Positions 23,942 through 35,290 of a stretch of DNA of 64,000 nt are shown here, one piece after another. The first letter of the stretch is position 1, and the number at the start of each line of letters is the position of its first letter. Under the pieces are notes generated by a model. That model was not told where the DNA came from and searched no databases. It worked only from the letters and a program-made list of their open reading frames with translations. A program made the translations under genes and the position numbers. This DNA is from Sternotherus odoratus (taxonomy: Eukaryota > Chordata > Testudines > Kinosternidae). Where the stretch lies: contig JAVMKO010000003.1 of NCBI GenBank assembly GCA_032164245.1, positions 10,116,651 to 10,180,650 of the forward strand, given 5' to 3'.

Positions 23942-25539
23942 AGCAAAGTCGTATTCAACTTACAGCAGAAGTAGTGGAAAGCCAATTTCTATTTTGTTGT
24001 TGGCTGTTGTCTGCATAAAAAAATGGTTGAATAGATCAGATTTTTTTTTCTTTCAAATTTTGAAAATATATATATAATTCTCTAGCTCAGACCTTGCATG
24101 CCATGTTTCAACTAGGAGGGAATTTTTATGGTCAAATTATAAAACCGTGAAAATAGGAGTTTATAATGGAAACGCTGATACAACCGTAACTATGGTATTG
24201 CAATTGCACCACTATAAGAAAATTGGTTTAGATAATATAACCTTCTGGAATGACTGCAGTTCTAAATGATCCTGCATCTCCATAAATCTAAGCTAACTCA
24301 GTAATTCAAAATTACAAAGATTTAAGTTTAGTACCAATAAGCAATAAACTTATGGCTATTGCTATAATAACTGCTGGTCTGTGCTCCCTTATTTCACAGC
24401 AGGTGGTCTTCAGGCTAGTCAGCAGGCTGAATGAAAACACTTCAAACTAATTCTAAACTAATCCCTAAAGTTAAGTGGAGACAGATTTCCAAACTCCCTT
24501 GCAATCATTTCTGCTGGCAAAAGGGATTTTTTTTTAATTTTAACCAACGCACCAGGGTATCATCCTTTTTTACATTGTTTTATACTAATATGCTACTCAG
24601 TGACAGCTGTCACATTGTATTACTGCAGCATGTCAGGAGAAAGCCACTGTGGGATATGTAACTTTGCTCTAAACAGACTGTACTTCTTTGTATCGACTTA
24701 AAACTTTTTATTTCAGATTCACCTAATTCATGGAGAGTAGAAGTCTCAATGTCTGATTCTCCTGTCTGTCGCATTAGTGTTTCATTGCTGTGACCCCACT
24801 AAATTTAGTGGAGTTACTCCTGATGTACTATGGTAGTAAGGGAGAGGACATTCGGGTCCGTCAGGCAGAGGAGATTCGGGTCCGTCAGGCCTCTGATGGG
24901 GAGTACAAACCCCACCCTGGGTCTGAAAGGTTAAAAGAAAATATGGGGCCCAGGTAGCCCCTCCTGTCTAGACCTGCACAGCATGTGCTGAGCCCAATTA
25001 GGGCTGAGGGTTAGTTGTCTTTATTTATTCTTTTGTTACCTTATATTGGACTTGGTGCAGTGGGGGAAGATGGATGGTAGAAGGGCCTGGGATCCCCTAA
25101 CAATTTCCCCTCCTGCAGGAGGGGCATAAGCCTCATTTCCACACACACACCCCATCTAGTAAGGAGAGGGAAATGACATTTCAAACCCTGTGGTGAAGCT
25201 AAGCCCCCTAGCAAGGTTAGAAGCTGACCTGAAAGGCCTTCCAGAGCGGAGACAAGGCTGAGAACATGATGTGTCACCTAACAGGCAGACTGGCCCTCCA
25301 AGGACTTTATTACAAGGCCTAATCCTTGTACCACTGGAGACATAGGTGTTGTCCAATGGCAAAGTTGGCCTTGCCCTTCCTCCCTGCAAAAGTGACAACC
25401 CCCCATACCCTGCGACCCTCACTTCTGGACTGCTCTTGGTGGCGGAGCTGGCTTTCGAGCTGACTTTAGTGACCCCATCAGCAGCAGTGCAGAAGTAAAG
25501 GTGGCAATCCCGTGACCCTCCCCCCACCACAGTCTGATC
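23942..25539. other. Unclassified; small tandem duplication and a GC-rich repeat
   Basis: No gene is seen. A two-copy 24-bp tandem (GAGGA(C/G)ATTCGGGTCCGTC...) lies at 24844-24891. The segment 25420-25520 (GGTGGCGGAGCTGGCTTTCG, CAGCAGTGCAGAAGTAAAGG) is a turtle GC-rich interspersed fragment. Confidence 0.4.
24844..24891. repeat. Two-copy 24-bp tandem repeat
   Basis: The units at 24844-24867 and 24868-24891 differ at two positions. Each contains ATTCGGGTCCGTCAGGC. Confidence 0.9.
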
Positions 25540-27157
25540 TTGTGGTCAGTGACAGCCTCCTTGGGCACCCCAGTCTGTCTTGCCACTCAGGCAAGCTTGA
25601 CTCTGTGATATATGGCCTCTTGCACCAAAAATCACAACAATATTCAGGTTACTCCTGGTCCCAGAGGACCAGTAATTTACTCTAGGTCAGGGGCACCCTA
25701 GATCTCTCACTAAAGACAATACTTGTCGCTAATCCTGTAATAAACTAACTAAAGATTCATCCAGCTAGGAAAAAGAAGCAGGTAACATACACATTCACAA
25801 ATGAGACACTGTCTTGGGTACCAAAAGATAATAGAAAGATCCATAATAAGTTGCCTTTACATGTCCTTCGGGGCTAACCAGCTGGGTTTATTTTGCTTAT
25901 GCTTAATGATTCGTGCCCCTGTAGAGTCCAAGCAACAAAAAACCTAACTCTCTCCTTGTCGGGGTTTTTATCCCCTTCACCCCAGAGTCCAAGCTGATGG
26001 AATGAGATCATGCACAGGGCTCCCCTTCCTGGAGTGGGTGAAAAATGCACTCAGCAAGGTCTCTGTCCTTGGGTGCTTCACAATGTTTTCAATGGGCCAT
26101 TTTGTGTCCAGGCCTTTTTTCCTATTGGTGTGTGTCAAGGGTCTATTCCCCCACTCTGAACTTTAGGGTAAAGATGTGGGGACCCCGCATGAAAGAAGAA
26201 ATAACCCCTCAAGCTTATTTTACTAGTTTAGGTTAAATCTTTTCCCCCCAAACCCAAACTTCTCCAGTTGAGGCTTGGAAAATGCTGCCACCACCAATTT
26301 GAGCCCCCAAAACCATGGGGTAGGGTAAATTGGAACCCCGATAGTAACACCCCCCAAATCTCCCTCCCCCCCTTTTTCCTGGGAGAGATTCGAGAACAAA
26401 GACCACAAACCTTCACTTGCTGTGAGACGTGCCTGATCCAAACCAGGATCGATCCAATGGGAATAAGAGTCAAATTCTTAAAAGAAAGATTTTAATAAAA
26501 AGGAACAGAAGAAGTACAGATCCCTGGTACAGAAATCAATAGAGAAAAACCCTCAGCATCACTCAACCCTCATTGGCCCCCTCCCTTGGAATTTCTCCAC
26601 TGCTACAGCAAACAGCAAAGTAACCCGTGGACCAATTAACAAGTGATACAGACAAGTAACAAAACACTTACTGATAGGCTTAATTTCGTTAGAAGATTAT
26701 AGAAATGTAGAATAGAAACATAAGTATGATTCCTCCCCTAGCCAGGGGAACCACAGGTAGACTCCTAGCAGCCGAGGAGAGAAAGAGAGAGAAAAGCCCA
26801 GGAACAAAGGGAAAGTAAAACCCTTTTCTTTTGTTCCCTGTTGATTACGTCATCTCCCTCTCTGGGTTAACTCTTCACAGGTAAAACAGTCATTCTAAGA
26901 TACTTCATACTTATGCCAGTGTGTTACACAGTTACAGAAGTTACAATGCAAATGCTCAGTATAACTTTATACCAGGGGCAGCGGAGGTTACAAGTGAAAT
27001 CAATACATGCAGCATGCTGCCAGATACTCAGAAGACCTAAACACCAAACACATTCTTACAATGCTAATGTTAATCTTAATAATACTAGCACACAGGCGAG
27101 TCGGACTGGTTTTCAGCTACACATTTGTCAAGAGGTATGGGGCCTTGGCATGACAGG
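25540..27157. mobile_element. Older LTR-type repeat, split by a nested LTR unit
   Basis: The parts 25540-26130 and 26880-27157 align with 43080-44330. Shared blocks are TTGCCACTCAGGCAAGCTTG, ACTCTGTGATA, GGACCAGT, AATAAACTAACT, GGAAAAAGAA, GTTTTTATCCCC and GAGTCCAAGCTG. After the insertion come AATGTTAATCTTAATAATAC and GGACTGGTTTTCAGCTACAC. No coding region is visible. I take it for an LTR-type repeat of turtles; class and orientation are undetermined. Confidence 0.6.
26131..26879 (-). mobile_element. LTR unit with internal tRNA-Leu-like primer-binding motif
   Basis: On the minus strand the unit starts TGTGAAGAGTTAACCC and ends ...CCTTGACACA. The flanks GGTG and GGTA suggest a 4-bp duplication. 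The motif TGGTGGCAGCA (complement of 26282-26292) lies 151 bp before the unit's end. It resembles the complement of a tRNA-Leu 3' end. The unit interrupts the older repeat. It is related to 58432-59244 (shared GTTAAC...GAGAGGGAG.TGACGTAA). No gag, pol or env is present. Confidence 0.65.
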
Positions 27158-27521
27158 CAGCGCTTCCCCGGCCCCGACCCAGTCTGGCCCAGACCTGCTG
27201 CAGATGGGGGAGAAGAGCCTCTCTCCCTTAGCCCAGGTACTGCTGTGGGGAGAGAGAGCTGGGGGGAGTCCTCTCTCTCCACCGTAGCCCTGGGGAGCTC
27301 CCCTGCACTCCAAAGCCCTCATCCCTGGCCCCACCCCAGAGCCTTCGTCTCTCTGCCACACACACAAACACACACTCTGCCCCAGCCCTGAACTCCCCTC
27401 CCACACTCCAAACCCCTCGGCCCCAACCTGCCACATGAATTTTGTCACACATCACCTCCATATTGGTGCACATAACAAAATTCATTCCGCACATGGGTGG
27501 GGAAAATTAGAGGGAACACTG
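27158..27521. mobile_element. GC-rich repeat with hAT-like end
   Basis: The right end TTAGAGGGAACACTG and left end CAGCGCTTCCCC could be degenerate inverted termini of the CAGTGTTCCCTCTAA family. Inside are CACATAACAAAATTCATTCC and a (CA)n-like run. No target duplication was found. Confidence 0.5.
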
Positions 27522-27621
27522 GTCCGCACTGCCTTAACATTAGCCTAAGATCCTCATTTTGCCATTTGTTGCATGCAGCTGTGTGACAGGGTCCATCAGG
27601 CCTTCTCTGCCCCCTGCTGGA

Positions 27622-27713
27622 CCCATGCATCCGACGAAGTGGGTATTAGCCCACGAAAGCTTATGCTTCAAAACTTTATAGTTAGTCTTTAAGGTGCCAC
27701 AGGACTTTGTTAC
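27622..27713 (+). mobile_element. Penelope-type terminal segment, 92 bp
   Basis: It reads GCATCCGACGAAGTGGGTAT, TAGCCCACGAAAGCTTATGC, TTAGTCTTTAAGGTGCCACA and GGACTTTGTTAC, then stops. The stop point is the same place at which the shorter arms of the fold-back copies at 61.6-62.1 kb end. Confidence 0.8.
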
Positions 27714-28639
27714 ATGTGACTAAGGAGTCACCTTTTGTGTTTGTTTGTTAGTTTAAAGGGACAGACAGCCAAATCTTGAGTTTATGTTTCACTAATCGTT
27801 TGAGACTGATGCCAAGCCTGCTCCATACTCCCCACTGCTCTACCCTGGCAGCCACGGGCTCTGTGCAGGTGCGGCAGTCCACCCACAGGTAAGGGTATCA
27901 GGATCGGGATCTTCAATTGCATCAGGATTCAATTAGAAACCATACTAATGGTGGTCTTGATTCTGTAAGTCCTCACATATCTCCCTGGACTGTCATGCCT
28001 CCCTACATGCTGCTGGTTTTGTCTCATCCATGCATGGTGAAAAATGGGTGATACATGTTAAAGAAAGGGCAGGGGAAATACTGCGTAATTTAGGTGAGTG
28101 ATTCCTCAGCCCAAATAGCAAATAGGGCAAATTCAGCACAGTAGTTGCAGTGAATGTTGGAGAAACCCCTAGGCTGAAATATGTTTACATCCATCATCTG
28201 TGGAATAACTGAGAGCATTCAATAGGGATAATTTGTGATCAGGGAAGGGTTTAAATTCCTCCCCCAAAAGAGCCAGATTCCCTGTTGGTACAAATCAGTA
28301 AAGCTCTTGACTTCTGGCCAAGCAGCCTTTTTATATCAATCCAGAATTTGGCCGCAATTGTTTGCCCAGTTCTAGTCAATACTGACCTTGATTCAAACTG
28401 ATGGCCAATTAGCTTCCATGTAAAATGGTTTTTACACTTTTACAAGACCCTTTAGCCATCTATTATATCAGTAAAAGAAGTGAAAAGTTTCAAACTTCCT
28501 TTAAAAAGCCATTTTCAGATGTGCATGTTCCCTCATCATGTCTGGTCTCCATTTCTCTGCCTAAGCAGTTTTAGACTGTATTTAAATGTTGCATTTCCAA
28601 GTGTTCATGATTCTATACAAAGCTCATCACACATCACTC
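27714..28639. other. No recognised feature
   Basis: There are no bounded repeats and no supportable genes. Confidence 0.4.
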
Positions 28640-28905
28640 ATGCCTTATTTCACGGGCAGAGCTGGTAATTAGCACATTTCACAATTAGCCAGTGTCTTTG
28701 CTCTGCTAATTTCATTCTATGATGAAGGTGCTAACTTGGCGTGAAGCTGTAATGTACTCATTGATTTATTAAGCCTCCTTGGATTGATGATAATCACATG
28801 CTGTGCCTTTACTGTCGGGAACGTTAACAACATCCATTTGTAAGAGATGGTATTTGAAAAGTGATGTTGGTGTGATTGAATGTGTAATGAAGCCAGCTCA
28901 TATAG
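28640..28905. promoter_or_regulatory. Candidate conserved noncoding enhancer
   Basis: This repeat-free, high-complexity segment is rich in homeodomain-type cores: GGTAATTAGCAC, CACAATTAGCC, GCTAATTTCATTC and GTGTAATGAAG. It also has a PBX/HOX-like TTGATTTATTAAG and GGATTGATGATAATC. The interpretation is inference and needs cross-species alignment. Confidence 0.35.
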
Positions 28906-28959
28906 CAACTTCCCAAGGAAACTGTATTAAATTTCCACTGAAGTTTCTGCTCAAAAGTG

Positions 28960-29465
28960 GGCTCCGACTTTTTTAATGGCAGTCTGGAAAGCATCAAAAT
29001 ACAACACCAAAACCAAACTCAAGATTTATCAGAGCGGCGTGCTTTCAATATTACGTTATAGTGCAGAATGCTGGGAATGAGTCAGTATGGCATGTCCAAA
29101 CTGTCCTCATTCCATAAACACTGCCTCAGATAAATCCTCTGTATCTTTTGGCCCAAAGCAATTTCAAACCACTGCCGAAAGGATGTGAGCACCATCCTTG
29201 CCAGGAGACATTGGAGATGACTTGGCCACTTGCTTCGGATGGAAACTGATTCCATCACCAGAGTAGCAATAAGATGGACACGTGAAAGCGAGCGAAAACG
29301 AGGCCGCCTGAAAACAACCTGGTGAAGAACTGTGGAAGCCGAGCTGAAAAACCTGGGGCATGGCTGGGGAACCATTGACAGACTTGCCAGAAACAGACAG
29401 GAGTGGAGGAGCTTCGACACTGCCCTGAACGCCAGAGGCATAATGGAAACATGATGATGATGATT
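28960..29465 (+). mobile_element. RTE-like LINE, C-terminal reverse-transcriptase region
   Basis: One frame, with in-frame stops, reads LGHLLRMETDSITRVAIRW (29217 onward), then ERKRGRLKTTW, RTVEAELKNLGHGWGTI, RNRQEWRSFDTALNA and a stop. This is the conserved C-terminus of RTE-type non-LTR retrotransposons. Upstream, frame-shifted, are YQSGVLSILRYSAECW and LSSFHNTCLR-like segments. The element ends in a (GAT)n run at about 29451-29464, as RTE elements do. Two in-frame stops show it is dead. Confidence 0.75.
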
Positions 29466-29689
29466 CTTCCTTACTCCTCTGGAGTCACATCATTATGAAA
29501 AGGTATCTGCCAGGCCTGATCCTGTTATACGTTTTTGGCCAATGTTTATAAATGTGTAGCTATGGTATAGAATGTAAGTGTGTATATGTTCATATTGGTA
29601 TTTTGCATGTAACCAATAGCAAGTGGCCTTTGGACTAACAAAGGAATGGTAGTGTGGAAACTGAGTCATGGTAAACCTTAATAAACTGG

Positions 29690-30541
29690 ACAACAATCCC
29701 TCACTTTCACAGGCCTTGGGAGGCAAGCCAGTCCTGGCCCACAGACAACCCGCCAACCTCAAGCATATTCTCACCAGCAACAGCAGACCGTGACATAATA
29801 ACTCTAACTCAGGAACCAATCCATGTAACAAACCTCGATGCTAACTCTGCCCACATATCTACACCTCAACGCCATCACAGATCAGCTAACAGATCAGCCA
29901 CACCATCACTGGTTCATTCACCTGCACATCTACCAATGTAATATATGCCATTATGTGCCAGCAATGTCCCTCTGCTATGTACAGCGGCCAAACTGGACAG
30001 TCCCTATGAAAAAGGATAAATGGACACAAATCAGATATCAGGAACGGCAATATACAAAAACCTGTAGGAGAACACTTCAACCTCCCTGCACACACAATTA
30101 CAGATTTAAAAGTCACCATATTGCAGCAAAAAAACTTGAAGACCAGACTGCAAGGAGAAAGTGCAGAGCTGCAATTCATTTGCAAATTTGATACAATCAA
30201 CTCAGGACTGAATAGGGATTAGGAGTGGCTAGCTAACTACAAAAGCAGTTTCTCTTCTCTCGCTGTTCACACCTCCAATTCACCTGCTAGAGGAATACCT
30301 CACCTTCCCTGATTAGAGATAACAAGCTGGTTCAGCCTCATTGGACTAACCCTGTTATCTCTAACCTGGTTCTTGCCTACCTATTTATATCTGCCCCTGG
30401 ATACTTCCACTGCATGGATCCGACAAAGTGGGTATTAGCCCACAAAAGCTTATGCTTCAGTACTTTAGTTAGTCTTTAAGGTGCCACAGGACTCTTTGTC
30501 ACTTCTGCAATTCCAGACTAACACGGCTATCTCTCTGATTC
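29690..30541 (+). mobile_element. Penelope-like element, 3' part with GIY-YIG-type region
   Basis: A frame from about 29904 reads HTITGSFTCTSTNVIYAIMC then QQCPSAMYSGQTGQSL, a stop, and KRINGHKSDIRNG, PVGEHFNLPAHTITDLKVTI. This is the pattern of the GIY-YIG endonuclease domain of Penelope-like elements. Here VIY and YSG stand for GIY and YIG. A stop and an upstream frameshift show decay. The 3' part leads into the terminal segment 30413-30541 (GACAAAGTGGGTATTAGCCC ... ACTAACACGGCTATCTCTCT), copies of which occur alone elsewhere in this window. Confidence 0.75.
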
Positions 30542-31406
30542 TTAATAAACTTATTAGGGAAATTATTACAATGTAATGAGAGTTGTAAGAACAGAATGGA
30601 CACACTTTCCACAGAGCAGGACAAATACAACAATATTGAGTGCTTGTTTTCCGTCAGGCTGTAAGGGAAGAGAGGTATGCTTTTTTAATATCAAGATAAC
30701 TATCCTGATGTAAAATCCTAATGGAAACAAAGCACAGGTCTGTAAATTTCTGTGTAACTAGTGGAGGTCAAACCCATATCCCCCACCTCCGGTTTACTTT
30801 TTCAAGCTATGTCGAGATAAAAACTACACCACCTTGTCTCCACTAGGTTTTTTGTCTTGAGTTAGCTGTCTCAATATAAAGGCCACACCTTCTCTGCAGG
30901 GATGATATAGCCTGCATGACAGAGATGACCATAGGACTTATGGGTAAAATTTTCCATAGAAGTAAATGCTCTAACCCTCAAAAACAGATGCTGGGAAGTT
31001 GTTTGTTTAATCTCACCCATCCAACTCTATGAAGCGCTGCTTTTGTAATTATGTAACAGTGTCATGGACAAAATTTCATTTTAAAAATGTCTTGCGCTTT
31101 GGAGAAAGTCCTGATATTTAGTTTGTAGCTGGCAGGCAAACAGGATCCCCTCTTCCTGTGTTTCATATGCAAAATTTGAACTGATTAGGTCATTAACATT
31201 TTTGAGTTATGGTACCAGCAAGGTGCTGCTCTAAAGTGAATGCACTGCACAGGTGAGAATCAAAGTTTGGTCTGGTTTTCCCTTGAAAACAGAGGCACAA
31301 GCGTCTTCCAGCAGTCTTGTAGCTGACTGAGGGGCTCAGAACAGGAGCCATCTTGGATTCTAGAAGCAATAGTCACATGAGGTTCTGGGTACCAGCAATC
31401 TCTGAG
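30542..31406. other. Mostly unclassified
   Basis: No gene is present. A decayed MITE is likely at about 30785-30905 (CACCTTGTCTCCACTAGG, TTGAGTTAGCTGTCTC), but its ends are not resolved. Confidence 0.35.
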
Positions 31407-31660
31407 CAGTGGCGTCGCTAGGGTTGGTGTCACCCAGTGCGGAGGCAGCAGCCGGGGCGCCCCCCCCCCCCCCCGCCCGGGGCTCCCCGCACGGCTCCGG
31501 CCGGGACCCTGCAGCCCCCCGCGGCCGGCCCGGGGCCAGAGGCAGCGCGGGGCGGGCCCGGGGGCGCCCGGTGCCGACAGCCCGAGCCGGGTGTCACCCC
31601 TCTGAGAGGGTGTCACCCGGTGCGGTCCGCACCCCCCGCACCCGCCTAGCTACGCCAGTG
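31407..31660. mobile_element. CpG-dense hAT MITE with perfect 8-bp target duplication
   Basis: The inverted ends CAGTGGCGTCGCTAGGG and CCTAGCTACGCCAGTG are flanked by TCTCTGAG on both sides (31399-31406 and 31661-31668), a perfect 8-bp duplication diagnostic of hAT. The 254-bp body is extremely GC-rich with a 16-C run at about 31460-31475 and many CpG. Near each end a GGTGTCACCC(A/G)GTGCGG block occurs as a subterminal direct repeat. Confidence 0.9.
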
Positions 31661-31778
31661 TCTCTGAGAGGCCTTTGCCAGCAGCACGCTGAGGAAATCA
31701 AGCTCATAGCATGGAAGGGATGCTAACCCCCAGATGCTCTGTCTTATGTGCTCAGAAGGGAAGGGGCCTGGAGCCCAC

Positions 31779-32490
31779 TGTGGCAGATATGACAGTATCC
31801 TGGATAAAGCTTATCGAATGAAGTTTAAGTATTTTAAGAGTTTATTGTATTAAAATGAAAATGATTATGTGTTTTTGGGGGATTATATGGAGTTCCCGGG
31901 AGGAGGGGGACCACAGCCCCCCAGGAGCTAAGAACAATGTGTGTGTGAGGTGGGAGTGGGAATTTAGACAAATGCATTCAGGCTATAATATCTCCAGAGA
32001 GTTACTACCTCCTGAGCAGACACTCACATATTCTGGTTCAGACTGGATTCTCCAGGGACCAGCAGACAAAGAAAGGACTTTATTAAATAGTCTGAATTTA
32101 AATGGACTCAGGACCTTCTTCTTGATCCAGCAAATGGGCAGGACCTCTGGTCCATGACGGGCCCCGATCCTTAGTGAAGAGTTGGAAAGACATGGCCTAC
32201 CAAGGCCCCATGAGACTGCGCTCTTGTTGTGAGCAAAGAACTTAAAACCACAAAAAAAACCCCAACAAAACCTGTTTGAGGGACTCCTCACCTGTCCCAG
32301 CCCATGTTGGAATTGGGGATGATCTCGGGTAAGCTTATTAAACCACCTAGCTTATTAAACCACCCATAATAACCACCAAGGTTATTTTATTATCTTTTTG
32401 ACTGTTTTCTCTGTAATGATTTCACCCTACAAATAAAATGTGCTTGCTTAGAAAGAGCAGTGTGGTAATTTAAGAGTGGTAATTACACCG
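31779..32490 (+). mobile_element. Probable LTR of a retroelement
   Basis: The segment begins TGTGGCAGATATGACAGTAT. Near its end it has CAAATAAAATGTGCTTGCTT (an AATAAA signal at about 32430) followed by AGAAAGAGCAGTGTGGTAA. That wording is typical of turtle LTRs ending shortly after the poly(A) signal. A 21-bp tandem (AGCTTATTAAACCACC) lies at 32332-32368. The exact 3' end and target duplication are uncertain. Confidence 0.5.
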
Positions 32491-34485
32491 TTCGCCAGTG
32501 CTGACGAGAAGGTAAGACAAACCTGCTTAGTTTGTCTGTCTTTTGCTGGGGATATCACAGTGCAGCCTAGAAATACCCAGTCAGGAAGGAGAGAAATGTA
32601 TGATGCCACCCAAGAGAGACAGTGCTGGGGAGCCAGAGGTCTACGTCTGGTCTCTTGATAGGCCATAGAGGGGAAGACAGGTGCAGTTACCCTGAAGTGT
32701 GACACCTGTGATGGGATCCCAAGAAAGAACAAAATAAAATCAGAACTATCCTGCAAAAGGCAGCATTGGCCTTACAAGAAAACTACCACTCCTGACCTCT
32801 GCTCTGCACATGAAGACGAGGAGTCAGAGATGGGGAGCCACTGGGAGAGAGAATCCCTGATTGGTGTTTCCAGCACCACTTTATACACAGAACAGCATCA
32901 CAGCAAGAGGGGAAAAGGCCATGGGTTAGGTTTGGCAGACGTAGCTCTTTACTGAATGCACTTCCGTGGGCAGCCATCTCACTGGGGGTTCAGCAAGGAT
33001 GCACTTAAATTAAGTTACACATAACCCAAACAAACTGGATGGCTCAGTGCAGCCAGTAGATAGACACTTCCGATGGGATGTGTACCCCACATAGGCAGTA
33101 GAAGGAGTGACTGGAGCCAGAGAACAGTTTGTGCATTTGATTGCACCTGAAGGGTGGGTCAGACCCAGTTTAGTCTTAAGCCCAGCTGGAGAGGAGCTGG
33201 GAGACCAATAAGGAGGGTCCTCAGAGTAGTTGATGGTAGGTAGGAGTCTCAGGAGAGAGTAGGCCTGTGCATCCTCTCCTGAAAAGGGAGCTCTGGCAAA
33301 GATCCAGTAGAGATGGACACAAACAGACCCTGAGGTGAAGCAGACACGGAGTTGGATTCCCCGAGAGGCATTTTTCTGCACAAGAGCCAGAAGTCAGGGG
33401 GCTGTGGCTAAGGATCTATACACAGGCCAAGGGAAGAAGTGGTTGAGGGAGGAAGGAAGGAGTCTGAGTAAGCAGACCTTGCTTGCTACAGAGTCCCTTG
33501 GCAGGAACCCAGGGGATGGGTGGCTGGATTCCCCCATCAGCCTCTGAGGAAGGTGATACAAGGGACATAAGGATCGTTGAGACCAGTGTCAGGCTGAAAA
33601 CATGGTGTGAGGTCATTGGGTTATTGTTTGGTGGAAGTCTGTTACTATAGCAGGTTGCCTATAAGAGACCTGGATGGAATGCCAGGGCACGAGAAGAAAC
33701 AGATCGCTGCAGGGCTGGGGTGGTGTTGGCAAGGAGTGGATGGAGCCTCCTGATCCCATGGGCACACTGTACTAAATTGCCAGTGCAGAATGGAAAGGTA
33801 AGAGGAGGAGAGATACCCCACACTTTGAGGTGCTGAGGCCACTGAGTAGGAGGGGCAGCCCCTTTGGTGGGGAGGGGAGACTCCAAGGCTGAGGTGTTGT
33901 AGCCTGGGTATGTAGGGCCACCAGGTGTTTGGGAAGCAAGCCAATGCAGGTCATTCAGGCCTGTAGCTTGGGAGAGGGTGAAAACCAGCCCTGGTTCGCA
34001 GGCAATTGATTGATTTCTGCCACTGATGGTGCAGCTAGACTGGACACTTTGCCTTCAGGCAATGTTATTTGATTATTTAAACATGGCAAGGAAGCCCAAA
34101 TCCCCTAGTCTAAAGAAAAACATTATTTTTTTTAATGGAAGAAGGGACAGAATAGTATATATCCTTTGTCATGAAAATCCATGATGGCACCTTTGCCATG
34201 GTACCTAAGTATCTGCATAATAGCAGAGACCGACTTGACATAATAGATGATTTCTGGGGAATCTGAGTACAGTGGGTGTTAAATAAGTGAGGTGTCTTGC
34301 CCTCAAGTGCAGATGAGAGGTACTGTGGGATAGAGAAAACATGGCAATCAAAAGTTTTGTTCTGGTGCAGTGTGCCTATTGCCTTCTGTGTACGGAAAGC
34401 ATTTTGCAATGAGAGACGATGCACAAAAACACTGACAATGATGAAATCCCCATTGACTTCAGTAGAGACTGGATTTCACCTTCTA
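32491..34485. other. Unclassified, possibly retroelement-internal
   Basis: No conserved protein frame was found on either strand. The segment follows a probable LTR and could be decayed internal sequence, but I see no gag, protease or polymerase motif. Confidence 0.35.
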
Positions 34486-34785
34486 CAGTAGACTCTCGAT
34501 TATCCAAGATTGGGTTAACCAGGATGTGGATTAACCAGGATGTCAAAAAAAATATGCGTAACTCGCAGGGCCGGCTCTGGCTTTGTTGCCGCCCCAAGCA
34601 TACACACACAAAAAAAACCCACCAGGGCGTAGGGCAGCCAGTGAACCAACACTCCCTCCCCCCTGTGCAGGGTGGCTGGTGAACCAACACCCTCCTCCCT
34701 GTATTTCCTATGGATGGTGATTATCCGGGATTTTATTAACCAGGATTAATTTTTTCCCTATCATCCTGGATAATCAAGTCTACTG
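34486..34785. mobile_element. pogo/Tigger-type MITE with TA duplication
   Basis: The termini CAGTAGACTCTCGATTATCC and GGATAATCAAGTCTACTG are inverted and flanked by TA on each side (34484-34485, 34786-34787). Subterminal GGGTTAACCAGGATG and TATTAACCAGGATTAA match too. The centre (34566-34690) holds a second GC-rich repeat (AGGGCCGGCTCTGGCTTTG and two copies of GGTGAACCAACAC), probably nested. Confidence 0.85.
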
Positions 34786-35074
34786 TATATGTAAACTTAA
34801 TCTGGTTCCACTAGATGGCGCCACTTCACTGTCTGTTGTTGAGAATGGTGAGATCCGGTCTTTTTCTCATTGTAGTTTCAATTTAGTTTCACACCCTCAC
34901 TTGCAAGGACACTAAAACAAATCAAAGACCATTTTGGGATGTAGGGTCACGGGTGAAAAGTCTAATTATAGGGCCTGGGGCTGATTCTGCAGTTCTTTTG
35001 CATGTGAAAGTCCCACTGCATCCAGTGGGAGTTCTGATTATGCATGTATTTGTAGAGATTTGGGTTCTGTTGTG
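34786..35074. other. No recognised feature
   Basis: A short unique stretch with no clear repeat. Confidence 0.35.
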
Positions 35075-35290
35075 TTAGGCATCATACATACACGTAGTAG
35101 GAGATAGCCCCTGACTCAAAGAGTTTACAGTCTAAATAAAGAAGACTGAAAAAGGGTGGAAGAAAAGTATTCCTCTCTCCCCCCCCCCCCCCCCCCCCCA
35201 GTCCCCACAGCATGGAAAAGGAGGCTAGGAGATTAAGTGACTTCAGTCACATAAGAAATCTGTAACAGCATCAGGAAATGATCCCAGATG
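35075..35290 (+). mobile_element. MIR-like SINE with a C21 run
   Basis: The motifs GTTAGGCATCATACATACAC, GAGATAGCCCCTGACTCAAA, GAGTTTACAGTCTAAATAAA and GAGATTAAGTGACTTCAGTC follow the MIR-like order. A run of 21 C lies at 35179-35199. Confidence 0.65.

Noticed and set aside
25041..27494. Many overlapping short frames on both strands
   Set aside because: They lie in LTR-type and GC-rich repeats and carry no retroviral protein motifs.
29082..29452. Minus-strand frames of 65-119 codons
   Set aside because: They are antisense to the RTE-like reverse-transcriptase C-terminus on the + strand.
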